This document shows positions 55,798-64,000 of a DNA stretch of 64,000 bases, in pieces. Within the stretch, counting starts at the first letter, position 1. Each line of letters opens with the position of its first letter. Both the position numbers and the translations under genes were made by a program. The stretch comes from Nocardia anaemiae NBRC 100462 (GTDB lineage: Bacteria > Actinomycetota > Actinomycetes > Mycobacteriales > Mycobacteriaceae). Location: contig NZ_BDAZ01000019.1 in assembly GCF_001612725.1 (NCBI RefSeq), positions 92,003-156,002 of the forward strand, given 5' to 3'. Below the pieces are notes generated by a model, which worked only from the letters and a program-made list of their open reading frames with translations, ran no database searches and was not told where the DNA came from.

Positions 55798-57372
55798 CTA
55801 CGACCCGACGGTCGATTGCTGATTCTCGGGCACCGCATACACGTCGTTCTCGAGTTGCAGCACCATGAATCCGTTATCGGAGCAAGCCACATACAGCTGA
55901 TCGCCGCGCCACTCCGGCGGCGAGAAGCACCAATCGGTGGAGACATCACCGAAGGCGAGCTTGCCGGTGCGCGGGGTGAGTGCGTCCATCGGATTGAATT
56001 GCCCCTCCAACACCGCGCGTGCGGCCGGTGGTGCGCTCATGAACGGCACGCCGATGATCGAGGCGAGGGCGTGCGGTGAGTTCCACAGGCTCAGGTTCTG
56101 GCCGGTTCGCGCGGGCGGATTGAAGTAGGCGATCTCGCGAATATTGTGCGGATCACGGACGTCGAAAACCCGGATGCCGGAGGAGATCCAGCCGCACGCG
56201 AGTGCGGTGGGGTCGTCCGGACGGTCGGCGGCACAGTAGTGCGATTCGTAGGCGAAGACCGAACCGCCCATCGAACTACCGATATTGCTGTCGATGTTCT
56301 GCAGCAGGTTGATCTCCAGCTTCACCTTCCCGGCGACCTTGGGTGCGGTGTCGTTGGAGATATCGATGAGTTTCACACCGCCGGAACCACCTTCGTCGAC
56401 GGTGTAGAGGTAGGGCTTGCCGTCGTAGGTCACCGGGATGCTGTGCTGGGTGGCCCAGCCGTCGGTCCAGAAGGTGCGGCCGATATGGGTGACCTGCGGA
56501 TTGGGGTCGCGGCGCTGCACCGCGCTGATATCGAGCACGGTGAATCCGCCGAGCGCGGACAGGTACATGCGGTTGCCGTCCGGACTGATGCCGAAGCCGT
56601 GCGCCTCGATCCCGGTCAACCCCTGCCAGATGACGTGGGGATTGGTCGGATCGGTGAGATCGACCGCGCTGACGAAACCGGGCGCGATTCCCGAGGCCCA
56701 GTAGGTGCGCCCGTCGGGGGACCAGCCGCCCTCGTGGGTGGTGATCGGCAGCGGCATCAGCAGATTCGTACCGGGGCCCGGATTGAGCAGCCTCGGATAC
56801 GCGCAATCGGAGACGTCGTAGACCGACAGATAGCCGACGCCCTCGCCGACCGGCACACCCGTGCCGACCAGCAGTTTGCGTTCGGTATTGACCTTGAGAC
56901 TCTCCCAGGTGCCCGCGAGCATCGCCGGTTCGGTCAGGGTGACCGTCGGGCGCGGGTGTGCCGGATCGGAGACGTCGAGCACCTGGACACCGCGGCCCTC
57001 GCTGATCAGGTCGCCGGGGAAGAACGAACCCATATACGCGCAATGATCGAAGCTGGTCGAGGTGATCCCCGCCCCCCGGCCTGCGTAATTGCCGACCATC
57101 GACATATTGCAGGTGTAGCCCTGAGTGCTGCGCCGATTGTCGCGGTCGGCGGCCGGAACATCGCCTTGCAGCCCGGTTTCCGGCATCGACCCGGGTCCGC
57201 AGTCCGCCCGGGGTACCGAGGTCCGGCCCACATCGAGGAACTCCTGAACCGCCGTGGCGATATCGTCTTGCAGATCGGCCGATGCGCTGCTCGGCAACAT
57301 CATCGCGGCCACCACCACGGTGGCGAACAAAGTCAACGGCCGGGCACGGCGCAATGTCAGCTTCGGGTGCAT
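55798..57372 (-). CDS. Secreted LVIVD-repeat beta-propeller protein
   Basis: 524 residues. A signal peptide (RARPLTLFATVVVAAMMLPS) ends near SASADLQ. Several LVIVD-type blades occur, for example RGVQVLDVSDPAHPRPTV, VDLTDPTNPHVIW and VKLIDISNDTAPKVAG. At least seven cysteines suggest an oxidised external protein. Operon partner of the DUF305 gene, a common pairing in actinobacteria. Ligand unknown. Confidence 0.9.
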   Translation of the reverse strand: MHPKLTLRRARPLTLFATVVVAAMMLPSSASADLQDDIATAVQEFLDVGRTSVPRADCGPGSMPETGLQGDVPAADRDNRRSTQGYTCNMSMVGNYAGRGAGITSTSFDHCAYMGSFFPGDLISEGRGVQVLDVSDPAHPRPTVTLTEPAMLAGTWESLKVNTERKLLVGTGVPVGEGVGYLSVYDVSDCAYPRLLNPGPGTNLLMPLPITTHEGGWSPDGRTYWASGIAPGFVSAVDLTDPTNPHVIWQGLTGIEAHGFGISPDGNRMYLSALGGFTVLDISAVQRRDPNPQVTHIGRTFWTDGWATQHSIPVTYDGKPYLYTVDEGGSGGVKLIDISNDTAPKVAGKVKLEINLLQNIDSNIGSSMGGSVFAYESHYCAADRPDDPTALACGWISSGIRVFDVRDPHNIREIAYFNPPARTGQNLSLWNSPHALASIIGVPFMSAPPAARAVLEGQFNPMDALTPRTGKLAFGDVSTDWCFSPPEWRGDQLYVACSDNGFMVLQLENDVYAVPENQQSTVGS

Positions 57373-57516
57373 CGTTGCATCCCAACTTTCCTCATCATGG
57401 GCACATACCGCGCCGACTCAGACGGAGCATAAACTGACTGAATGGTAGTAATGCGCAGTAACTTACGCGGAGGTTTCGGCGAAATGCCAGGTGGTCCGTG
57501 GGGCGCGCTGTGATGC

Positions 57517-58395
57517 TCAGCTGGCGGTGAGCGTCGCGGTGTCGTATGTCAGCAGCGATGTGCAGACGTCGAGTAGGGACTGTCTGAGTCCCACCGATCG
57601 CTCGGCCAATGCCGACTGCGCCCGGACGTATTCGGCACGCCCCGTCGGTGTTTCGATGCGGACCGGCTCATAGCCGTAATCGGTCAGGTCGTACGGGCTG
57701 GCGCGCATATCGAGTTCGCGTGCGGCGCAGGCGAACTCGAAGTAGTCGAGGAGCAGGTCGGAGGAGAGGAGCGGGGTCAGTTTGAAGCCCCATTTGTAGA
57801 GGTCCATATTGGCGTGCAGGCAACCGGGCTGTTCGCGAGCGACCTGGTCGGCGCGCGTCAACGATTCCGCGTTGCGGCCGACGGCATCCGGGGTGAAGAA
57901 GCGGAATGCGTCGAAGTGGGTGCAGCGCAAGGACATCGACTCGACGACCGCGTCGGTACCGGCGCCGCCCAGGCGCAGCGGCACCTGTTGGTGGCGGACC
58001 TCGTCGGTTTTGTACACCATCGCCCACTCGTGCAGGCCGAAGCAGGACAGTTGCGCCGGGCGGGAGGCGGTGGCGCGCAGCAGTTTTGCGATGAATTCGA
58101 TGGTGTCACGACGTCGCCCGATGAACGCGGGGTCCGCTGTGTAGACAGCCGCGCCATGTTGGTGATATCCGCGAGCCCCGTCGTACTCCCGCGCTCCGGT
58201 CAATGCGACACCGAATCCAGGGTGCCAGCGTCGCAACTGGGCGGGTTTATGTCCGTAGTACGTGAACAGAAAATCGATGACCGGATGTGACGAACCCGCC
58301 GCGCGCCGTTCGAGATACGGTCCGACGAGTTCGTCCAGCCGAGCCCGGTGGGCGGCGGCCCTGGCCCGCCACTCGGACTCGGCCAGCACGATCAT
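57517..58395 (-). CDS. Protein annotated in relatives as 3-methyladenine DNA glycosylase
   Basis: 292 residues. DFLFTYYGHKPAQLRRWHPG and HEWAMVYKTDEVRHQQVPLR are strongly conserved-looking blocks; many actinobacterial relatives are called 3-methyladenine DNA glycosylase, but no helix-hairpin-helix or AlkA/AAG motif is visible, so the name is doubtful. Its ATG overlaps the CBS gene stop (ATGA), third gene of the operon. Confidence 0.65.
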   Translation of the reverse strand: MIVLAESEWRARAAAHRARLDELVGPYLERRAAGSSHPVIDFLFTYYGHKPAQLRRWHPGFGVALTGAREYDGARGYHQHGAAVYTADPAFIGRRRDTIEFIAKLLRATASRPAQLSCFGLHEWAMVYKTDEVRHQQVPLRLGGAGTDAVVESMSLRCTHFDAFRFFTPDAVGRNAESLTRADQVAREQPGCLHANMDLYKWGFKLTPLLSSDLLLDYFEFACAARELDMRASPYDLTDYGYEPVRIETPTGRAEYVRAQSALAERSVGLRQSLLDVCTSLLTYDTATLTAS

Positions 58396-59456
58396 TCGAT
58401 CACCCGGTGCGTCCCGTCGCGCACGGTGCCGACGAACTCTTCCACCAGATCCTCCAGCGCCACAATGCCCACCGTATTGCCGCGGGCGTCCACGACGCGG
58501 CCGAGGTGGGAGTTGGTGCGGCGCAAGCGGGCCAGCGCCTCGTACAGCGGCGTACCAGCGCTCACCGTCGGCAGCGGGCGAATATCGGTGCGCGGGATGG
58601 GCGTATTCGGTCCGGCGCTCTCGTCGGCGACCTTGTCGAGCACATCCTTGACATGCAGATACCCGACCAGCGAACCGTCGCTCGCCCGCACCGGATATCG
58701 GGAGAAGCCGGTTTCGGCGACCGCGCTTTCGATATCGCCGAGCGTGGTGCCGTTACCGCGCAACGGCACCGAGCGGGTCGTCGACAGCCGCACCATCACA
58801 TCGCCGACCACGCGATCGGAGGTGCCGAGCGCCTGGGTCAGGCGGCGGTGCTCCTCCTCGTCGAGCAGTCCCTCCGAGCGGGATTCACCGATCATCTCGG
58901 CGAGCTCCACACTGGACACCGTCGCCTGCAGCTCATCCTTCGGCTCGATCCGCAACATGCGCAGCGACAGATTCGCGGCCAAGTTGTAGAGCGCGATGAG
59001 CGGGCGCGCCAAGCGCAACCACATCAGATGCACCGGAACAAGCAGCAGCGCACTGCGTTCCGGTCCGGCCAGCGCGATATTCTTCGGAATCATCTCGCCG
59101 AACAGAATGTGCAGGATCACCACGATCGCCAGCGCGATGGCGAAGGCTACGGGATGCAGCAGCTGTTCGGGCAGGCCGACCAGCTCGAACGGCCCCTCCA
59201 GCAGATGCGCCACCGCGGGTTCGCCGACCCGGCCGAGCAGGATCGAGCAGATGGTGATGCCGAGCTGTGCGGCGGCAAGCATCATCGATAGGTTCTCTCC
59301 AGCCCGAATGACCGTATTCGCCTTGCGCTTTCCCTGCGCGGCGAGCGCTTCCAGGCGGTCGCGGCGCGCGGAGATGAGGGCGAATTCGGCGGCGACGAAG
59401 AAGGCATTGCAGCCGAGCAGCACCACCGTGAACAGAACACCGAGGAGATCACCCAT
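58392..59456 (-). CDS. CNNM/CorC-type CBS-domain membrane protein (Rv1841c-like)
   Basis: 354 residues. DUF21 membrane domain with four helices in the first 180 residues, including ILFGEMIPKNIAL, then two CBS domains (about 200-340). Relatives act in divalent cation (Mg, Co) efflux or transport. It is the shorter of two tandem paralogues and overlaps the upstream one by eight bases. The typical C-terminal CorC_HlyC domain is missing. Confidence 0.88.
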   Translation of the reverse strand: MGDLLGVLFTVVLLGCNAFFVAAEFALISARRDRLEALAAQGKRKANTVIRAGENLSMMLAAAQLGITICSILLGRVGEPAVAHLLEGPFELVGLPEQLLHPVAFAIALAIVVILHILFGEMIPKNIALAGPERSALLLVPVHLMWLRLARPLIALYNLAANLSLRMLRIEPKDELQATVSSVELAEMIGESRSEGLLDEEEHRRLTQALGTSDRVVGDVMVRLSTTRSVPLRGNGTTLGDIESAVAETGFSRYPVRASDGSLVGYLHVKDVLDKVADESAGPNTPIPRTDIRPLPTVSAGTPLYEALARLRRTNSHLGRVVDARGNTVGIVALEDLVEEFVGTVRDGTHRVIE

Positions 59457-60837
59457 GGCTGTTCTCCTTGGCATTGTGCGAGTTCAGCACCGCGGCCGCG
59501 ACCGGGACCAGCCGGATTCGATCGATGCGCCGCCCGTCCATCCGTTCGACCTTGGCGATCCAGCCACCCTCCTCGTCATCCGGATAGCGGTGCGACGATC
59601 GTGGATTCGGCAGGATCACCTCGTCACCGGTGACCGGGATGCGGCCCAGCCGAGTCAGCACCAGACCGCCGAGAGTCTCGTATTCGCCCTCGGGCGCGTC
59701 GTAGCCGGTGGCGCGGGACACCTCGTCGATGCGCAGCAGCCCCGAGCAGTCCCAGCCGTCGGCGACCCGGCGGACATCGCGTTCTTCCTCATCGTGCTCG
59801 TCGCGGACATCGCCGAGGATTTCCTCGATGAGATCCTCCATTGTGACGATGCCCGCGGTGCCGCCGTATTCGTCGACCACCAGCGCGACCTGCATGCCGT
59901 CGGCGCGCACCCGCTCGAGCACCTCGTCGCCGTCGAGGCTGGCGGGCACGATCGGCACCGGCCGGGCGAGCATATGCAGCGGGATGGTGTTGCGCACATT
60001 CGCCGGATGAGTGAACGCCTGTTTGACGTGCACCACGCCGAGGGTGTTGTCCAGATCGCCGTCGATTATCGGGAAGCGGGAGTAACCGGTGCGGCTGGCG
60101 GCCGCGATCAGGTCGGCGATGGTGTCGGACTTGTCCAGGGACTCGATCTTCACCCGCGGCGTCATCAACTCCTCGGCGCTGCGCTCACCGAATTGCAGCG
60201 ATCGATCGACCAGCTGCGCGGTGCGGTGATCGAGTGCACCGCGCAGTGCGGAGGTACGCACCAGCGAGCCGAGTTCCTGCGGGGAGCGCGCCGAACGCAA
60301 TTCCTCGGCCGGTTCCACACCCAGGCGGCGCACCACCCAGTTCGCGGTGCCGTTGAGGAAGTGGATCATCCACTTGAACACCACCGAGAAGGCGACCATC
60401 GGGCCCGCGGTCACCCGGGCGGTGCCGAGCGGCTTCGATATCGCGATGTTCTTCGGGACCAGCTCGCCGTAGATCATCGACAGCGAGGTGGCCAACAGCA
60501 GCGCCAGTGTCAGCGAGATGCCCTGCGCGGCACCCTCGCTCAGGCCGAGTGGGGTGAACAGCGGGGATAGGAGTCGGGCCAGCACAGGTTCGGCGATATA
60601 ACCCGTGATCAGGGTGGTGATGGTGATACCGAGCTGGGCCCCGGAGAGCTGGAACGACAGCGTGGTATGCGCCTGCCGCACCATGCGCGAGCGGGCATCC
60701 CCGACGGTGCGCACATGCGATTCGACGGTGCTGCGTTCCAATGCGGTGAGTGAGAATTCGGCGGCAACGAACAATGCGGTGCCGACGGTGAGGGCGATGA
60801 ACCCGATCAGGCTGAGCACGGTGAGCACGACGGACAT
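59449..60837 (-). CDS. CNNM/CorC-type CBS-domain membrane protein with CorC_HlyC domain (Rv1842c-like)
   Basis: 462 residues with the full architecture: DUF21 membrane domain (MIYGELVPKNIAI), CBS pair with DEYGGTAGIVTMEDLIEEI, and the C-terminal CorC_HlyC domain. Divalent cation transport is the family role. ATG 60837 is chosen. First gene of the operon; the paralogue downstream may form a hetero-oligomer with it. Confidence 0.9.
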   Translation of the reverse strand: MSVVLTVLSLIGFIALTVGTALFVAAEFSLTALERSTVESHVRTVGDARSRMVRQAHTTLSFQLSGAQLGITITTLITGYIAEPVLARLLSPLFTPLGLSEGAAQGISLTLALLLATSLSMIYGELVPKNIAISKPLGTARVTAGPMVAFSVVFKWMIHFLNGTANWVVRRLGVEPAEELRSARSPQELGSLVRTSALRGALDHRTAQLVDRSLQFGERSAEELMTPRVKIESLDKSDTIADLIAAASRTGYSRFPIIDGDLDNTLGVVHVKQAFTHPANVRNTIPLHMLARPVPIVPASLDGDEVLERVRADGMQVALVVDEYGGTAGIVTMEDLIEEILGDVRDEHDEEERDVRRVADGWDCSGLLRIDEVSRATGYDAPEGEYETLGGLVLTRLGRIPVTGDEVILPNPRSSHRYPDDEEGGWIAKVERMDGRRIDRIRLVPVAAAVLNSHNAKENSHG

Positions 60838-61040
60838 CGTCAGCACCACCTGCGAAACATACGATGAGCTGAATCGGATCGGGCGGCTGTGGGACGGAGA
60901 GCGCCGGGTTTGTCACCCGGCTCGGTAGAGGAGCCCTCCTGTGCGGCGCCCTCGGACGCGGGTGACAACTTGTTCCTCTCGGCAAATGGGTTCCTGAAGC
61001 CGGAAACCGGCAACCACTATGTTACCGGCTGTGTCTAATG

Positions 61041-61185
61041 GCAGCGCCTTCGGCGCTGCGTGTTCGCGGCCCCCTGGTGTCTCGCGTCCGAGCCGTCGAG
61101 ACTCGCGACTTCGTCGCATGCGCTTCGACGACTCGGACGCGAGACGGGCCGCGAACGGTCGCTCGTAAGACTCGCTCCGTGGTGG
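61041..61185. repeat. 145-bp dispersed hairpin element, copy 2
   Basis: Same length and orientation as the copy at 24235-24379, with about ten differences including one compensating insertion and deletion. The 21-bp inner arms lie at 61079-61099 and 61125-61145 with one mismatch. Starts with GCAGCGCCTTCGGCGCTGC. Lies between the guaB1 stop and the CBS operon start, both leftward. Confidence 0.9.
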
Positions 61186-61242
61186 TTGGGGATGGCGGGA
61201 TGTTCGGCACTTGGTGCACGCGTGCCGGTGGTCGAGTCCCAG

Positions 61243-61349
61243 GCCTGCGGCATGCGCTTCGATGGCTTGGCTGTGCCCGATAGCGGCGCCTGCGCGCGGA
61301 CGCGAGACGCGCCGCGAACTCCTCGCGCGTAAGACTCGCTCCGTTGTGG
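61243..61349. repeat. Partial third copy of the hairpin element
   Basis: Contains the right half: GCCTGCGGCATGCGCTTCGA, then GGACGCGAGACGCGCCGCGA and the tail CGTAAGACTCGCTCCG. The left arms are missing or degenerate, so no long stem forms here. Confidence 0.7.
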
Positions 61350-61462
61350 TCGGTTGTGGCGGGCAGCCTTCGTCGTTATCCGTCGCTGAGCAGGGACTAC
61401 CGTCTGTGGGGCTGGGCTGCCATTCGCGAGGAGCTATCGGCTGAGCTGCCCTTGTCGAGGGC

Positions 61463-62899
<1,437 letters not shown>

Positions 62900-62990
62900 T
62901 TAACCGATTCTAACCGGTGCGCCGTACTCCCGTGCAATCCCCCAGCATTCGGTCCCCACCTCGCCCGAAACGCGCGCCGCGGACTTCGGA

Positions 62991-63060
62991 ATCAAGATCA
63001 GGTGGCACTGGTGGCGGGGTTTCTCGACCGATGCCGCCATGGATTCCACCTGATCTTGAT
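62991..63060. terminator. Long inverted repeat between guaB1 and transporter
   Basis: ATCAAGATCAGGTGG (62991-63005) and CCACCTGATCTTGAT (63046-63060) are perfect complements; an inner stem TGGCGG (63012-63017) with CCGCCA (63034-63039) lies in the loop. On the minus strand it starts seven bases after the transporter stop and ends 91 bases before the guaB1 start. Confidence 0.7.
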
Positions 63061-63067
63061 CCGGTTG

Positions 63068-63913
63068 TCACGCGTCGGCTTGGGCGCGGGCGAGTTGGAT
63101 TGTGGTGGCGCACATGATGATTACGGCTACGGCGATGACGGCGAGGCCGAGGGGGGTGGTGCGGAGGCGTTCGTCGAGGACGGTGATGCCGATGAAGGCG
63201 GCGGCCAGGGGCTCGGCGATGGTGACGGCGGGCAACGATGCGACGAGGGGGCCGGATTGGTATGCGCGTTGCTGTAGATAGAGGCCGATCACGCCGGAAG
63301 CGACCAGGGCCCAGGTCTGCCAGCTGCCCAGCACGTGAATGAGGCCGCCTTCGAAGAGTTCGGTCACATAGTCGGTGAGTGCGGCGGCCAAGCCGAACAG
63401 TGCACCGCCGACGGCGCCGAACAGGAGTGCGCGGCGCGTCGGGTCCGAGGTCGCGACGGCGATGACCGTGGCCACCGCAAGCAGGCCGAGCAGGGCGGCC
63501 AGCGGCGGGATCCAATCACGCAGGGGCGCATTGGAATTGCCCTGGGTCGGATCGCCGACGATCAAGAAGCAGGCGAGGGCAGCGGCGAGGGCGATGGCGG
63601 TCGCCCAGGTGCGCGGGGTGACGCGGCGGTGATTGAGTCGCGCGGAGAGCGGGAGCGCGAAGACCAGCATGCTGACCAGAATCGGCTGCACGAGCAGCAC
63701 CGCACCCAGCGCCAACGCGGCGACCTGCATCGCGTAACCGCCCGTGTCCCCGACGATTCCGGCCCACCACCGCGGATTGCGCAGCAGTGCACGCATGAGC
63801 GACTCGTCCTGTGCGACCGCGGCCGCCGCATGCTGCTGCGCGACCGCGGCTACCGCGAAGAGCAATGCCGCGATCAGCGCACAGACGACGGCGCCAACCT
63901 GATGATTCGCCAC
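63068..63913 (-). CDS. EamA/DMT superfamily transporter
   Basis: 281 residues with about ten hydrophobic helices in two EamA-like halves (LVCALIAALLFAVAAVA-type first helix; LVQPILVSMLVFALPLSA; VTIAEPLAAAFIGITVLDE). The QP and EP motifs after helices 3-4 and 8-9 are those of drug/metabolite transporters. Substrate unknown. GTG start at 63913. The last 87 bases of the window hold nothing recognised. Confidence 0.88.
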   Translation of the reverse strand: MANHQVGAVVCALIAALLFAVAAVAQQHAAAAVAQDESLMRALLRNPRWWAGIVGDTGGYAMQVAALALGAVLLVQPILVSMLVFALPLSARLNHRRVTPRTWATAIALAAALACFLIVGDPTQGNSNAPLRDWIPPLAALLGLLAVATVIAVATSDPTRRALLFGAVGGALFGLAAALTDYVTELFEGGLIHVLGSWQTWALVASGVIGLYLQQRAYQSGPLVASLPAVTIAEPLAAAFIGITVLDERLRTTPLGLAVIAVAVIIMCATTIQLARAQADA

Positions 63914-64000
63914 CCGGTCAGTTTGCCCCGCGATTGCGGCCGCCCGGCACCCCCTGTGCCCGCCCGGCGCGTCGACGCGTGCGCCCGGGCGTGTCGCCGC

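Larger units (their letters stand above)
60838..61462. other. 625-bp gap: promoter region plus hairpin repeats
   Basis: From the CBS gene start (60837) to the guaB1 stop (61463). The first 200 bases should hold the CBS operon promoter; 61041-61185 is a full copy of the dispersed element and 61243-61349 a partial one. Open frames here on either strand follow the repeat and are not genes. Confidence 0.8.

Noticed and set aside
61041..61349. Hairpin repeats as an insertion sequence
   Set aside because: No transposase frame, no target duplications seen, only 145 bp long.

Overview
The window is GC-rich actinobacterial DNA, almost certainly from a mycolic-acid genus and most likely Nocardia. The evidence is the gene content and order. 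There is a run pgsA2-like / gcvH / garA / MerR / bifunctional nuclease / MerR / gcvP, and further on a VWA lipoprotein-like gene, glcB, two CBS-domain membrane proteins and guaB1. This matches the order of the Mycobacterium tuberculosis Rv1822-Rv1843c neighbourhood with insertions and one strand change. A ChoD-like sterol oxidase, a cutinase, a WhiB protein, an F420-type oxidoreductase, a fatty acyl-AMP ligase and a perfect KstR-type operator fit the same group.

Region 1 (1-26 kb) is accessory. It opens with a Tat-exported flavoprotein divergent from a TetR regulator, then a stand-alone TrpB. Next comes a compact leftward biosynthetic operon (10771 to 4578): a fatty acyl-AMP ligase, a free acyl carrier protein, and a 1416-residue protein with KS-AT-ACP-alpha-oxoamine synthase domains. 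With no reductive domains and no thioesterase, this should load a fatty acid, extend it once with malonate and release it by decarboxylative condensation with an amino acid. The expected product is an amino-diketone that can close to a 3-hydroxypyrrole-type ring, the logic known from prodigiosin bipyrrole assembly. This is the most interesting system in the window. After it come a ThrE-type exporter, an LLM oxidoreductase with a KstR site, a surface VWA protein, a TetR-controlled ABC exporter, a large acyl-CoA oxidase-like enzyme, a PAP2 phosphatase, a NERD protein, a DUF2252 protein and a ChoD-like oxidase.

Region 2 (26-38 kb) is the conserved core: phospholipid synthase, glycine cleavage (gcvH, and gcvP behind a tandem glycine riboswitch), the FHA regulator GarA and two MerR regulators. 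An ArsR/SRPBCC pair, a membrane-anchored coiled-coil protein, the VWA protein, WhiB and an HNH endonuclease follow.

Region 3 (38-47 kb) holds a cutinase, an acyl-CoA dehydrogenase and HxlR regulator facing each other across two copies of one operator, an alpha/beta hydrolase preceded by a possible leader peptide, and a four-gene SDR-ADH-TetR-acyl-CoA dehydrogenase operon.

Region 4 (47-64 kb) has malate synthase G, small membrane proteins, a three-gene DyP peroxidase operon, a hot-dog thioesterase-like protein, a DUF305/LVIVD secreted pair, the CBS-domain membrane protein operon, guaB1 and an EamA transporter.

A dispersed 145-bp element folding into a very long hairpin occurs at 24.2 kb and 61.0 kb, with a partial third copy beside the second. 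Both full copies sit in the same orientation between co-directional genes. No rRNA, tRNA, CRISPR array, transposase or phage gene was seen.
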